A stretch of 64,000 bases of DNA from Streptomyces sp. BA2. GTDB lineage: Bacteria; Actinomycetota; Actinomycetes; Streptomycetales; Streptomycetaceae. The notes under the pieces were generated by a model that saw only the letters and a program-made list of their open reading frames with translations, ran no database searches and had not been told where the DNA came from. The stretch covers positions 6,993,001 through 7,057,000 of the forward strand of contig NZ_WSRO01000002.1 of assembly GCF_009769735.1 (NCBI RefSeq), written 5' to 3'. This document shows positions 53,756 to 62,498 of this stretch, one piece after another (position 1 is the stretch's first letter; each line of letters opens with the position of its first letter). Position numbers and translations under genes: made by a program.

Positions 53756-54475
53756 ATGAGTGACGACGCCCCCGCCAAGAGCCCGAACGCGGGCAAGAAG
53801 GCCAAGGACCTCAACGAGGTCATCCGCTACACCCTGTGGTCCGTCTTCAAGCTGCGCGAGCTGCTTCCGGAGGACCGCGCCGGTTACGCCGACGAGGTCC
53901 AGGAGCTGTTCGACCAGCTCGCCGCCAAGGACATCACCGTCCGCGGCACGTACGACGTGTCGGGGCTCCGCGCCGACGCCGACGTCATGATCTGGTGGCA
54001 CGCCGAGACCTCCGACGAGCTGCAGGAGGCCTACAACCTCTTCCGCCGCACCAAGCTGGGCCGCGCGCTCGAACCGGTCTGGTCGAACATGGCGCTGCAC
54101 CGCCCCGCCGAGTTCAACAAGTCGCACATCCCGGCCTTCCTGGCCGACGAGACGCCGCGCAACTACGTCAGCGTCTACCCCTTCGTGCGCTCCTACGACT
54201 GGTACCTGCTGCCCGACGAGGACCGCCGCCGCATGCTCAAGGACCACGGCATGATGGCCCGCGGCTACCCCGACGTGCGCGCCAACACGGTCGCCTCGTT
54301 CTCCCTCGGCGACTACGAGTGGATGCTCGCCTTCGAGGCGGACGAGCTGTACCGCATCGTCGACCTCATGCGGCACCTGCGCGCCTCCGAGGCCCGCATG
54401 CACGTCCGTGAAGAGGTGCCGTTCTACACCGGCCGCCGCAAGTCGGTGGCCGAGCTCGTGGCGGGCCTCGCCTAG
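53756..54475 (+). CDS. hemQ: HemQ, coprohaem decarboxylase (chlorite dismutase-like)
   Basis: 239 residues from ATG 53756, just after GGAGGAG and GGGG sequences. HemQ makes haem b from iron-coproporphyrin III by two peroxide-dependent decarboxylations, the last step of the actinobacterial/firmicute route. Features: [81 protein letters not shown] and [18 protein letters not shown]. The proximal His is expected within the ARGYP region or just before it. It is transcribed with hemY. Confidence 0.96.
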   Translation: MSDDAPAKSPNAGKKAKDLNEVIRYTLWSVFKLRELLPEDRAGYADEVQELFDQLAAKDITVRGTYDVSGLRADADVMIWWHAETSDELQEAYNLFRRTKLGRALEPVWSNMALHRPAEFNKSHIPAFLADETPRNYVSVYPFVRSYDWYLLPDEDRRRMLKDHGMMARGYPDVRANTVASFSLGDYEWMLAFEADELYRIVDLMRHLRASEARMHVREEVPFYTGRRKSVAELVAGLA

Positions 54476-54631
54476 TTAATTCGGTTGCCGCGCCCGCCGG
54501 GTGCGCGTTTCATCGAGAGGTCGTAGCAGAGAAGGCGTAGCCGAGAACGAAAGATGGTGCGTGTATGCCCAGGGCCCCGCGGATCAGCTCGAAGCCAGCC
54601 CATTCCGCGACGCACTGGAGTCCACCCCACC

Positions 54632-55006
54632 ATGTCCCGCAACACCTCTCGGCGGGCCCGCACTGAGGCGCGCGCCCAGTCCTTCCGCTGCCTGCAGTGC
54701 GGTCTCGACGTATCGATGACCGCCCCCGGCACCGACCACCGCAACCACTGCCCCAACTGCCTGTGGAGCCGTCACCTCGACGACACCCCCGGCGACCGGG
54801 ACGCGGACTGCGGAGCCCGGATGGAACCCCTCGCCATCTCCGTACGCGGAGACGGCGAGTGGGTCCTCGTCCACCGCTGCACCCACTGCGGCGTCCTGCA
54901 TGCCAACCGCACGGCGGGCGACGACAACGCCCTGCCGCTGACCCGGCTCGCGGTGCGCCCGCTGGCACAGCCGCCGTTCCCGCTGGAACGGCTCGGCGCG
55001 CTGTGA
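54632..55006 (+). CDS. RNHCP-domain zinc-ribbon protein
   Basis: 124 residues from ATG 54632 (GGAG about 11 bases upstream; an in-frame start at 54554 would add 26 unrelated residues). The family name motif is present in HRNHCPNCLWSRHLD. Zinc-binding pairs are CLQCG, HCPNC and CTHCG, two zinc ribbons. An Arg-rich N-terminus (SRRARTEARAQSF) suggests nucleic acid contact. RNHCP proteins are small and uncharacterised. It is 156 bases downstream of hemQ and convergent with the hydrolase gene at 4 bases. Confidence 0.85.
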   Translation: MSRNTSRRARTEARAQSFRCLQCGLDVSMTAPGTDHRNHCPNCLWSRHLDDTPGDRDADCGARMEPLAISVRGDGEWVLVHRCTHCGVLHANRTAGDDNALPLTRLAVRPLAQPPFPLERLGAL

Positions 55007-55010
55007 CCGG

Positions 55011-56648
55011 CTAGTGCTTCTTGGGAAGAGCCGCCGCCCGCGCGCCGGACAGCGGCTCGGGCTCCTTGTGCGGTGCGCACGCCGCGCGCCGCACGGGGAG
55101 CCTGCCCTCAAGGAGGTACGCCTCCATGTGGCCGTTGACGCACTTGTTGGGTCCTGCCCCGATGCCGTGGGTGCCAGCGTCCCGCTCGGTCACCAGGACC
55201 GAACCCGCCAGCCTGCGGTTCAGCTCCTTGGCGCCCGCGTACGGGGTCGCCGCGTCCCGCTCGGCGGCCAGGATCAGCGTCGGGGCGAGCTCGCCCTCAT
55301 CGGTGCGGACGTCCAGGGGCTGCTGCCGGGCCTCGGGCCAGTAGGCGCACGGCAGGTTCATCCAGGCGTTGTCCCAGGTCTCGAAGGGTGCGGTGCGCGC
55401 GAGGAGTGAGTTGTCGCGGTTCCAGGTCTTGAAGTCCGTCGGCCAGGGCGCGTCATTGCACTCGACCGCGGTGTAGACCGCGTTGCCGTTCTCCTGCTCC
55501 TTGGCCGCCTTCGGCTCGGGCGCCGCCTGCTCGATCAGCGGCTTCGGATTGCCCTTCACGTACGCCGAGAGCGCCGACGCGCGCGCCGGCCAGTAGTCGT
55601 CGTAGTACCCGGCCTGGAGGTACGCCGACTGCAGCTGGCCGGGGCCGACCTTGCCGCCCGCGGGCTTGGCCGCCAGCTCGTCGCGCACCTTCTCGTAGCT
55701 GCGCCGCACCGCCTCTGGCGTCTTGCCCAGGTGGTACGTCTTGTCGTGCTTGGCCACCCACGTGCGGAAGTCGCTCCAGCGCCGCTCGAAGGCCGCGGAC
55801 TGGTCGAGGTTGTTGCGGTACCAGATCTGCGCGGGGTCGGGGTTGACCGCCGAGTCGAAGACCATGCGGCGCACGTGCGAGGGGAAGAGCGAGGCGTACA
55901 CGGCGCCGAAGTACGTGCCGTACGAGGCGCCCATGAAGGTCAGCTTCTTCTCGCCGAGCGCGGCCCGCAGCACATCCAGGTCACGGGCGTTGTTCAGGCT
56001 CGTGTAGTGCCGCACGGCCTTCCCGGAGCGCTTGACGCAGCCCTCCGCGTACGCCTTCGCCTGCGCGACGCGCTTCAGCTTGTACGCGGTGTCGGGGTGG
56101 GTCGGCGCCTGCGTCGGGGCCTTGGCGAACTCCTTGGGGTCCTGGCAGGAGATCGGCGCCGAGCGGCCGACACCGCGCGGTGCGTAGCCCACGAGGTCGT
56201 ACGCCGCCGCGATGCGCTTCCACTCGGGGATCATGCCGGCCATCGGGAAGTACATGCCGGACCCGCCGGGACCGCCGGGGTTGAACACGAGGGCGCCCTG
56301 CCGCTTGACGGCCTTGCCGCGCCGCGGTTCGGCCCGCTCCGTGGCCTTGGTGCGGCTGACGGTCAGTCTGATCTGCTTGCCGTCCGGGTGCGCGTAGTCG
56401 AGCGGCACCGAGACCGTGCCGCACTTGATCGAGGGGGGCAGGCTCTCCACCTTGGGGCAGGCGCCGAAGCGGATACCGGCCGCCTGCGCGCGCTGGGCCG
56501 CGACCTGGGTGCCGTGGGCTTCCGCTTCCGCGTAGAGGGAGGGGTAGGGGTAGGTGTCGGCCGCGGACGCGCTTCCCGTGGGGGCGGCGACGAGTGCGGT
56601 CAGGACCAAGGATCCGGCGGTTCCGTAGAGGGCGGCTGCTGCTCTCAT
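55011..56648 (-). CDS. Secreted alpha/beta hydrolase with TAP-like C-terminal domain
   Basis: 545 residues from ATG 56648. A signal peptide (LYGTAGSLVLTALVAAPTGSASA) sends it out. The alpha/beta fold has the oxyanion loop NPGGPGGSG, APRGVGRSAP and the nucleophile Ser242 in GASYGTYFG. The TAP-like C-terminal domain supplies the Asp (LAAERDAATPYAGA) and His (DAGTHGIG) of the triad. The relatives are Streptomyces tripeptidyl aminopeptidases and SlpD/SlpE-type mycelial proteinases, so peptide cleavage outside the cell is likely. Length fits. Cysteines suggest disulfides. Confidence 0.93.
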   Translation of the reverse strand: MRAAAALYGTAGSLVLTALVAAPTGSASAADTYPYPSLYAEAEAHGTQVAAQRAQAAGIRFGACPKVESLPPSIKCGTVSVPLDYAHPDGKQIRLTVSRTKATERAEPRRGKAVKRQGALVFNPGGPGGSGMYFPMAGMIPEWKRIAAAYDLVGYAPRGVGRSAPISCQDPKEFAKAPTQAPTHPDTAYKLKRVAQAKAYAEGCVKRSGKAVRHYTSLNNARDLDVLRAALGEKKLTFMGASYGTYFGAVYASLFPSHVRRMVFDSAVNPDPAQIWYRNNLDQSAAFERRWSDFRTWVAKHDKTYHLGKTPEAVRRSYEKVRDELAAKPAGGKVGPGQLQSAYLQAGYYDDYWPARASALSAYVKGNPKPLIEQAAPEPKAAKEQENGNAVYTAVECNDAPWPTDFKTWNRDNSLLARTAPFETWDNAWMNLPCAYWPEARQQPLDVRTDEGELAPTLILAAERDAATPYAGAKELNRRLAGSVLVTERDAGTHGIGAGPNKCVNGHMEAYLLEGRLPVRRAACAPHKEPEPLSGARAAALPKKH

Positions 56649-56755
56649 CGCTCTTCATCCCTTCATTCGGCCGTGCGTTGCTCGAACAAAAGGGATGATT
56701 CGTTTGGTAATAGGCGAAGTAAAGCACCGCCCCGCCGGTGTCCGGCGTGTCGGGC

Positions 56756-57517
56756 TCAATGACCCCGATGCGCCGTGTCCCGGTGCGCGAAAGCCGCCCG
56801 CAGCTCCGGATCGGCGAGGGCACGGGCGCCGCGTACGGCCACGGCGGTGAGGTCGGAGCCCCCGCGCGCGGGGAGTGCGCTCAGGAGGAGCTGGCCCGCG
56901 GGCGAGGCCCAGCGGGGGTAGGGGTGGATCTCGAAGCGGGCCACGGCCAGGCAGCTCGCGTTCAGGACGAGGGGCAGCGCGAACCAGAGCGCCACGGGCA
57001 CCTGTCCCGGCGGCTCCTGGGCGGGCATCAGGAGTGCGACGGCCCCGAGGGCGACCACCGCGGCCGCGGCGGCCCGCACCTGCCGGACCGCTCCCGCGAC
57101 CCCCGACCAGCTGCCTTCCGGCAGGGCGAGCCCCGCCGCGACGAGACGGTCGGCGAGGGCCCGCATCGCGTCGGTACCGGCCGCCGCCCGGCGCACCGGC
57201 GCTATCGGCGACTGTCCGCCGGGCCCTATCGCGCCGATCACGGAGCGCTCCATGTCGTCGCCGCCCACCGGGTCGACGACCGTCGCCCAGCCGGTGTGCG
57301 CGAGCAGCAGGCGCCGGGCGCGGGCCATCGACACCAGGGTGAGGTCGGCGACGCGCGCGGGACCGCCGGAGAGGAACGCGGCTTCGTAGAGCGTCAGTTC
57401 ATGGCGGTGCCCCGGGGCCGCGCCGTGCGGGGCGGCGCGGTACGCGGTGAGGCAGAGCCGGGCACAGGACAGGCCCGTCACGACCCAGCCCACGAGAAGG
57501 AGCGGAAGCCAGAACAT
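56756..57517 (-). CDS. TIGR04222-type membrane protein, without Cys-rich tail
   Basis: 253 residues from ATG 57517 (MFWLPLLLVGW opening; ATG 57568 would overlap the upstream gene). An N-terminal helix is followed by the TIGR04222 signature YEAAFLSGGPARVADLTLVSMARARRLLLAH, then a region ending in two hydrophobic helices (AAAAVVALGAVALLM, VALWFALPLVLNASCLAV) and the C-terminus ADPELRAAFAHRD. It matches its paralogue at 58573-59538 (LEAAFLAGGPGRVADAAIAAL, LDPELRAQLQAAH) but has no Gly/Cys tail. It is last of a minus-strand cluster. Confidence 0.78.
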   Translation of the reverse strand: MFWLPLLLVGWVVTGLSCARLCLTAYRAAPHGAAPGHRHELTLYEAAFLSGGPARVADLTLVSMARARRLLLAHTGWATVVDPVGGDDMERSVIGAIGPGGQSPIAPVRRAAAGTDAMRALADRLVAAGLALPEGSWSGVAGAVRQVRAAAAAVVALGAVALLMPAQEPPGQVPVALWFALPLVLNASCLAVARFEIHPYPRWASPAGQLLLSALPARGGSDLTAVAVRGARALADPELRAAFAHRDTAHRGH

Positions 57518-57557
57518 GCCGGTGTTGTATGCGAGGGGGCGGGGGCTGCGCCACGGG

Positions 57558-58400
57558 CTATTCAGCATGCGGACGCGGGATCGCGGGTACGTAACGTTCC
57601 GCTTTGCCGCGGGGCTTTTCCTTGCCCCTGCCCCTGTCCTTCTCCTTATCCCTCTCCTCGTCCGTGGGCTTGGGGCGGGAGGCCGGCGGGGGCAGCGAGA
57701 AGGTGGGGGAGGGGGAGACCGGGGTTGCCGGGGACGGCGAGCGGGTCGGGCCCGGTGGGGCGGGGGAGCGGGTCACCGGGACGGGGCCCGCCGACGCCGC
57801 GTCGCGCGCCAGATCGTCGAAGTCGACGAGGCCCGTGCCTTCGAGGACCGTGATGTGGTCGAGGACCGTCGTGTTCGCGTCGTCCGCGAGCGTGCGCACC
57901 AGCGAGTTGCGGGTGGTCGCGCGGACCTCGGCGACCACCGAGAAGACCTTGCCGTGGGCGGCGCGCAGGATGTTGGCGAACTTCTCGTCGTACGCGTCGC
58001 CGTGCGCGTCGCTCATCTCGTCGAGCCAGCCCCGCTGTTGGGCGGTCGGCTGATTGGGCAGTTCCAGGTTGAGCTGTGTCGCCACCTCGCGCACCCGCGC
58101 GTCCAGGAACGTATGCCCCTCGACGAGATGCTCGCCCGCCGTCTGGACCGCCTTGGTGGTGCCGCGCGCCTCGGCCTGCTGTCCGGCGGGGAGTTCCCAG
58201 AGGCCCGCCAGCCGCACCTTGGTGATGAAGTCCCGGTCGAGCGCGGAGAGCGGGCCGAACTCCGTCGACACGGTCTCCGCGTCGAGTCTGTCCACGCCGG
58301 TTCCCGACCTGTCCTCGTACGACCAGACGGGAAAGAGCAGCGCGGCCAGTGTCGCGACGAGCCCAGCGACGATGAGGCCGGTGCCGTTGATGGATCGCAT
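57558..58400 (-). CDS. DUF4142 protein, paralogue A
   Basis: 280 residues; ATG 58400 with AGGAGG 4-5 bases upstream. An N-terminal membrane anchor (LIVAGLVATLAALLFPVW) precedes a four-helix DUF4142 (ferritin-like) domain of about 150 residues with LDRDFITKVRLAGLWELPAGQQA, TFLDARVREVATQL and LANILRAAHGKVF-like helices. The C-terminal 75 residues are Pro/Ser then Lys/Glu/Arg-rich (DEERDKEKDRGRGKEKPRG) and look disordered. It is very similar to 60965-61732 in its domain, so the two come from a duplication. It is 40 bases from a TIGR04222 gene. Role unknown. Confidence 0.85.
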   Translation of the reverse strand: MRSINGTGLIVAGLVATLAALLFPVWSYEDRSGTGVDRLDAETVSTEFGPLSALDRDFITKVRLAGLWELPAGQQAEARGTTKAVQTAGEHLVEGHTFLDARVREVATQLNLELPNQPTAQQRGWLDEMSDAHGDAYDEKFANILRAAHGKVFSVVAEVRATTRNSLVRTLADDANTTVLDHITVLEGTGLVDFDDLARDAASAGPVPVTRSPAPPGPTRSPSPATPVSPSPTFSLPPPASRPKPTDEERDKEKDRGRGKEKPRGKAERYVPAIPRPHAE

Positions 58401-58572
58401 GGCGCCTCCTGTTGCGGCACCGCACGTTAGTGCGCCACGGGGAGACGCCTGCCGGTTACCGCCCGGAGTACGTCAACTGCCGTACGGGTAAGGGGCATGG
58501 GATGCGGGGCGGGCGCTGTTCGCGCGGGGGTGCGGGCCGGGTGCCGTTCGCACGCCGAGGGGCCGGGGAGGC

Positions 58573-59538
58573 CTAGGAGCTGCCCCCGCCCCCTCCTCCG
58601 CAGCCGCCACCGCCTCCGCCACCGCCTCCACCGCAGGAGGACGAAGAGCCCCCGCCGCCGGAACTCCCGCAGCTGGAGCCGCCGCACGCGGAGCTGCCCC
58701 CGCTGCCTCCGCACCACGCGATGGTGCCAGTGCTGGAGCTCGCGTACGACGAGGACGTCGCCGCCGTACGTCCCGGCCGGATGCGGTGCGCGGCCTGCAA
58801 CTGTGCGCGCAGTTCGGGGTCGAGGACGCCGACCAGGCCCTCCACCGCCACGCGGTGCGCCGCGCCGGACACGTGCGCGCCCGCGGCGCGGTACTCCGCG
58901 AGAGCGGTCCGGCCCGTGGGGGTCACCCGGGTGCGGGTGGCGCGGCTGCAGAGCTGGCCGATCAGGGCGCCGAGCACCCAGGCCACGATCAACAGGATGG
59001 TCGACGTGCTCACGGGGTCCCAGGAGGGGCCGTCGCCGTCCTCGACGGCGATGACGCCGATGACGAGGAAGAACCCGGTGAAGCTAAGGGCGTTGTGCCG
59101 GATCTTCCGGCGCCGCAGGCGGTCCAGGGCCTCGGGGCGCACCATCAGGCCGCGCCGGGCCAGCGCGTCACCGATCGCCTGTACGGCGGGGCTGCGCATC
59201 ACGCCGGTGCGCAGCCAGTGCAGGGCGCCGCTCGGCGCGGCGGCGTGGGCCTGGAGCACCGCGCCCTCGACGGGGTTGCGGGCCTCGGGCGACTGGATCG
59301 CGACGATGCCGGGGAAAGCGACCACCAGGCGCCCGTCCTCGTGCAGGGCCGCGATCGCGGCGTCGGCGACTCGGCCGGGGCCGCCGGCGAGGAAGGCGGC
59401 CTCCAGGGGGTCGAACACGGCTCCGTGCTGTGCGTCGGGCTGCGGAGGCGCGGCCTGCCGTATGCGGGAGACGCCGACGAGGAGACCGGCCGTCGAGGCC
59501 GCGAGGAGAAAGGCGAAACAGACGGACAGGATCTCCAC
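58573..59538 (-). CDS. TIGR04222-type membrane protein with Gly/Ser/Cys-only C-terminal tail (candidate MNIO substrate)
   Basis: 321 residues from GTG 59538. An N-terminal helix (SVCFAFLLAASTAGLLVGV) is followed by the TIGR04222 motif LEAAFLAGGPGRVADAAIAAL, then two hydrophobic helices (LSFTGFFLVIGVIAV, ILLIVAWVLGALIGQL). The last 47 residues (275-321) are almost only Gly and Ser with five Cys (276, 285, 290, 302, 313), including runs of ten and six glycines. The gene lies 12 bases downstream of a DUF692 (MNIO) gene on the same strand. MNIO enzymes modify Cys of ribosomal peptides, so this tail is a plausible substrate (inference). The tail faces the cytoplasm or the exterior; topology is not certain. 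Confidence 0.82.
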   Translation of the reverse strand: MEILSVCFAFLLAASTAGLLVGVSRIRQAAPPQPDAQHGAVFDPLEAAFLAGGPGRVADAAIAALHEDGRLVVAFPGIVAIQSPEARNPVEGAVLQAHAAAPSGALHWLRTGVMRSPAVQAIGDALARRGLMVRPEALDRLRRRKIRHNALSFTGFFLVIGVIAVEDGDGPSWDPVSTSTILLIVAWVLGALIGQLCSRATRTRVTPTGRTALAEYRAAGAHVSGAAHRVAVEGLVGVLDPELRAQLQAAHRIRPGRTAATSSSYASSSTGTIAWCGGSGGSSACGGSSCGSSGGGGSSSSCGGGGGGGGGGCGGGGGGSS

Positions 59539-59550
59539 GGCTGCCGCCCC

Positions 59551-60855
59551 CTATCCCCGTCGCAGCGCGAACCGCGCCGCCCGCAGCCACCGTGTGACCG
59601 GCCGCGCGTCCAGCGGCGCGGGCCCGGACCGTTCGAGCCACCACCGGGTCAGCTCGCCGCGCGCCTCCGCGTCCTCGGGCCGCCCGGCGAGCAGCAGCCG
59701 CTCGGCGAAGTCCAGCGCGTCACGCCGGTATCCGCCGGACATCGGCCGCGACTGCGCGTACGCGATGAACTCCGGGCGATAGCTGTCGCCGAGGATCTCC
59801 GGCAGCTCGGGCGCCACCTTCGCCACGACGTCCGCCCGCTTGCCGGTCAACGCCCTGCTCTGCACGGTCAGCCGGGCCCGGTCGAACCCTTCGGGCGCGG
59901 GCGTCCCGGCCACCAGGGCGGAGAGGAGCGCGGTCTGCGAGAGGGCGAGGCGCTGACGGGTGGCGTCCGGCACGGCGGCGGGGGCCGCGGCGGCCCGTGC
60001 GGTCCCGGTGGCGCACTCACCGGAGGCGGGCGCCTTCGTCCGCACGGTCTCCCGTATCGCGTCCAGCTCGCGCTCGAGCTCCTGGGGCGCCGGGAAGTTC
60101 TCATCCCGTTCCAGCAGGACGCCCGGCGGGCTCACCCGCGCGGCCAGGTCCGAAAGGATCGCGAGGACCGGCTCCGGGACCGGGTGGGCGTGGCTGTCGT
60201 GCCAGACGCCGTCCCGCTCGAAGCCGCCCGCGACATGGACGTACGCGATGGCCTCGACCGGCAGCTCGTCCAGGGCCTTCGACGGGTCCTCGCCGCGGTT
60301 GACGTGGTTCGTGTGGAGGTTGGCGACATCGATGAGGAGGCGTACGCCCGTGCGCTCGACGAGCTCGTAGAGGAACTGCCCCTCCGTCATCTCCTCGCCG
60401 GGCCAGGAGATCAGCGCCGCGATGTTCTCCACGGCGAGCGGCACCGGCAGCGCGTCCTGCGCGATGCGCACGTTCTCGCACAGCACGTCGAGGGCGTCGC
60501 GGGTGCGCGGCACCGGAAGCAGGTGGCCCGCCTCCAGCGGCTGCGAAGCCGTCAGCGGGCCCCCGGCGCGTACGAACGCGATGTGCTCGGTGACCAGCGG
60601 CGAGCCGAGTGCCTGCGCGCGCTCGGCGAGCGCGGCGATGCGCGTCTCGTCGGGGCGGTCGGCTCCGCCGAGGCCGAGCGAGACGCCGTGCGGCACCACC
60701 GTGACGCCCCGCTCGCGCAGCCGGAGGAGGGAGTCGGGGATGTGCCCGGGGCACAGGTTCTCCGCGACAGCCTCGACCCAGTCGATGCCGGGCATCCGTT
60801 CCACGGCGTTCGCGATCTCCGGACGCCACCCGATTCCGGTCCCCAGGTGCTTCAT
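59551..60855 (-). CDS. DUF692 (MNIO) iron-dependent oxidase with fused C-terminal partner-like domain
   Basis: 434 residues from ATG 60855. Residues 1-285 form the DUF692 TIM barrel with the expected metal ligands: GTGIGWRPE (5-13), His56 in [11 protein letters not shown], His91 in TEHIAF, Glu143 in LAVENIAAL, Asp176 and Asn179/His181 in [13 protein letters not shown], His207 in YVHVAGG, Asp220/His222 in WHDSHAHP, Glu249 in LLERDENFP. This family (MbnB, TglH, ChrH) uses two or three irons to oxidise Cys-rich peptides. Residues about 300-434 form a separate helical domain ([50 protein letters not shown]) resembling DUF2063/MbnC-type partner proteins. It is 12 bases upstream of the Gly/Cys-tail membrane protein. 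Confidence 0.88.
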   Translation of the reverse strand: MKHLGTGIGWRPEIANAVERMPGIDWVEAVAENLCPGHIPDSLLRLRERGVTVVPHGVSLGLGGADRPDETRIAALAERAQALGSPLVTEHIAFVRAGGPLTASQPLEAGHLLPVPRTRDALDVLCENVRIAQDALPVPLAVENIAALISWPGEEMTEGQFLYELVERTGVRLLIDVANLHTNHVNRGEDPSKALDELPVEAIAYVHVAGGFERDGVWHDSHAHPVPEPVLAILSDLAARVSPPGVLLERDENFPAPQELERELDAIRETVRTKAPASGECATGTARAAAAPAAVPDATRQRLALSQTALLSALVAGTPAPEGFDRARLTVQSRALTGKRADVVAKVAPELPEILGDSYRPEFIAYAQSRPMSGGYRRDALDFAERLLLAGRPEDAEARGELTRWWLERSGPAPLDARPVTRWLRAARFALRRG

Positions 60856-60964
60856 GTTCCCCCTCCTCCGCCAAGACCCCGCGTCGTGCTCGTGTCTTGT
60901 GAACGTGTGCAGGGGTCATGGCCCCGACAGACGCGGCCGAACCCCTGAGGAGGGACGTTCAGAG

Positions 60965-61732
60965 CTACATTTGAGGTTCCGGCCGGTCCGTGTTGACCTC
61001 CCCCGGAGGTGCGGGCGAGGGCCGCGACGTCGTGGACACATCACCGGTCGGGCCGGCCGGCGGGGGCTCCGGGGGAGCGACGCCTGAGGGCGGCGGAGGC
61101 CCGGTGGGGCTGGCCGTGGCGGTGGCGGCGCCGCCGTTCGCGATGTCGTCGAAGTCGACGAGGCCGGTGGCCTCCAGCATCGTGATGTGGTCGAGGACCG
61201 TCTGGTTGGAGTCGCTGGCCAGCTGCCGTATCAGCGTGTTGCGGGTGCTGTCCCGCACCTGTGCGATCACGCTGAACACCTTGCCGTGCGCGACCCGCAG
61301 CAGATTCGCGAACTTCCGCTGGTACTCCATGCCTTCGGCCTCGGTCAACTCCTGGAGCCAGCCCTGCTGCTGGGCGGTGGGCTGGTTCGGCAGCTCCACG
61401 CCGAGCTGCGCCGCGACCGCGCGGGCCCGCTTGTCGAGGTCCGTGTGGCCGACGATCAGATGGTCACCCGCCTCCTTGATCGCCTCGGTCGGTGCGCGCT
61501 CGACGGCTTGCTGGCCCGCGGGCAGCTCCCACAGCCCGGCGAGGCGCACCTTCACGAGCAGATCGCGGTCGGCTGCCGAGAGCGGACCCCACTGGGTGGC
61601 CACCGACCCGGCGGCCAGATTGGCGGGCCCCGTGCCCGAACGGTCGGCGTAGGACCACATGGGGAACGCGAGCGCGCCCAGTGTGGCCACGAGTGCCGCG
61701 ATGATCAGAGCCGTGCCGTTGATGCGCCGCAA
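60965..61732 (-). CDS. DUF4142 protein, paralogue B
   Basis: 255 residues from TTG 61732, chosen for AGGGAGG 9 bases upstream and the opening RRINGTALIIAAL shared with paralogue A (RSINGTGLIVAGL). A membrane anchor (IIAALVATLGALAFPMWSY) and a DUF4142 helical domain (VKVRLAGLWELPAGQQAVERA, TDLDKRARAVAAQLGVELPNQ, LDHITMLEATGLVDFDD) are followed by a Pro/Gly/Thr-rich disordered tail. It is first of the minus-strand cluster that contains DUF692 and two TIGR04222 genes. Ferritin-like folds often bind metal, but obvious Glu/His carboxylate ligand pairs are not seen, so a structural or redox role remains open. Confidence 0.85.
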   Translation of the reverse strand: MRRINGTALIIAALVATLGALAFPMWSYADRSGTGPANLAAGSVATQWGPLSAADRDLLVKVRLAGLWELPAGQQAVERAPTEAIKEAGDHLIVGHTDLDKRARAVAAQLGVELPNQPTAQQQGWLQELTEAEGMEYQRKFANLLRVAHGKVFSVIAQVRDSTRNTLIRQLASDSNQTVLDHITMLEATGLVDFDDIANGGAATATASPTGPPPPSGVAPPEPPPAGPTGDVSTTSRPSPAPPGEVNTDRPEPQM

Positions 61733-61745
61733 TGTGCTGTGCCTC

Positions 61746-61769
61746 CCTGCCCGTCAACCTGCCCGTCAA
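61746..61769. repeat. Two tandem copies of a 12-bp unit upstream of DUF4142-B
   Basis: CCTGCCCGTCAA at 61746-61757 and 61758-61769, partial third copy at 61770. On the minus strand each unit gives TTGACGGGCAGG, with a -35-like TTGACG, 14-37 bases upstream of the start; it may be part of the cluster promoter. Confidence 0.5.
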
Positions 61770-61829
61770 CCTGCCGTGAGGCAAGCTACTTCCTGGTACC
61801 GGGAGATACGGAAGAGGCGTGCGTGATGT

Positions 61830-62492
61830 TCAACGCTTTGCGTGGTCGATGTGGGGCTCCGGTGTCCGCCCCAGGAGAGCCAGCACCTCCTCCAGCGGTG
61901 ACGCGTCCTCCGGTGTGGGCAGTACGGGCGCGAACGCGGCGCCGGGGCCGCGGCGTTCGGGATCCTTCGGCACCCGGCGGGCGATGTCGAGCGCGGCGTC
62001 GACGACCGGCCGGGGGAGGTCGAGGCCGACTCCGACGGTGGTCGCCACGTCCCAGGAGTGCACCACGTAGTCCAGGAAGTGGAAGCCGACCGCGATCCGT
62101 CCCGTGAACGTCCCGCCGATCTCGGGAAGCGTGAACCCCCGCTCCACGACGCCCTCTTCGGCGAACGCGGCCAGCACGTGACGCACCGACTCGTCGTAGA
62201 CCTTGAACGGGTCGCGGCCGAGCTCCGGCGCGATCCAGTACGTACGGTCGGCACCCGAGCCCCGAGCCGCCGCCGCGAACCCGTGGTGCTGCGCGGTCAT
62301 GTGCGCCACCAGGTCGCGCAGCGTCCAGCCGGCGCAGGGGGAGGGGCGCTCCCAGTCGGTGCCGCGGGCCGCGCGCAGGACGCGGAGGGATTCGTGGACG
62401 GCGGTGCGGTCGAGGGCGATGAGGTCGGGGGCGGTGAGGTCGGTGAGGTCGGGTGCGGTGGTGAGGTCGGGTGCGTTGGTGAGGTCGGGCAT
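61830..62492 (-). CDS. TIGR03086-type metal-binding protein (mycothiol-dependent/DinB fold)
   Basis: 220 residues from ATG 62492, 6 bases after the upstream gene. The N-terminal DinB-like fold has WTLRDLVAHMTAQHHGFAAA (metal-binding His pair), FHFLDYVVHSWDVATTVG with another His, and a C-terminal RRVPKDPERRGPGAAFAP region, as in mycothiol-dependent isomerases and related TIGR03086 proteins. The first 28 residues are four PDLT-type repeats (NAPDLTTAPDLTDLTAPDL) encoded by repeated GAGGTCGGG units, an unusual start. The true start could be the Met/Leu after them, but no other ribosome site is obvious. Confidence 0.85.
   Translation of the reverse strand: MPDLTNAPDLTTAPDLTDLTAPDLIALDRTAVHESLRVLRAARGTDWERPSPCAGWTLRDLVAHMTAQHHGFAAAARGSGADRTYWIAPELGRDPFKVYDESVRHVLAAFAEEGVVERGFTLPEIGGTFTGRIAVGFHFLDYVVHSWDVATTVGVGLDLPRPVVDAALDIARRVPKDPERRGPGAAFAPVLPTPEDASPLEEVLALLGRTPEPHIDHAKR
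62421..62490. repeat. GAGGTCGGG-type repeats at the start of the TIGR03086 gene
   Basis: Five near-copies of GAGGTCGG(G/T) at 62421, 62436, 62444, 62463 and 62481 with irregular spacing; they encode PDLT repeats on the minus strand. Confidence 0.6.
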
Positions 62493-62498
62493 GAGGTC

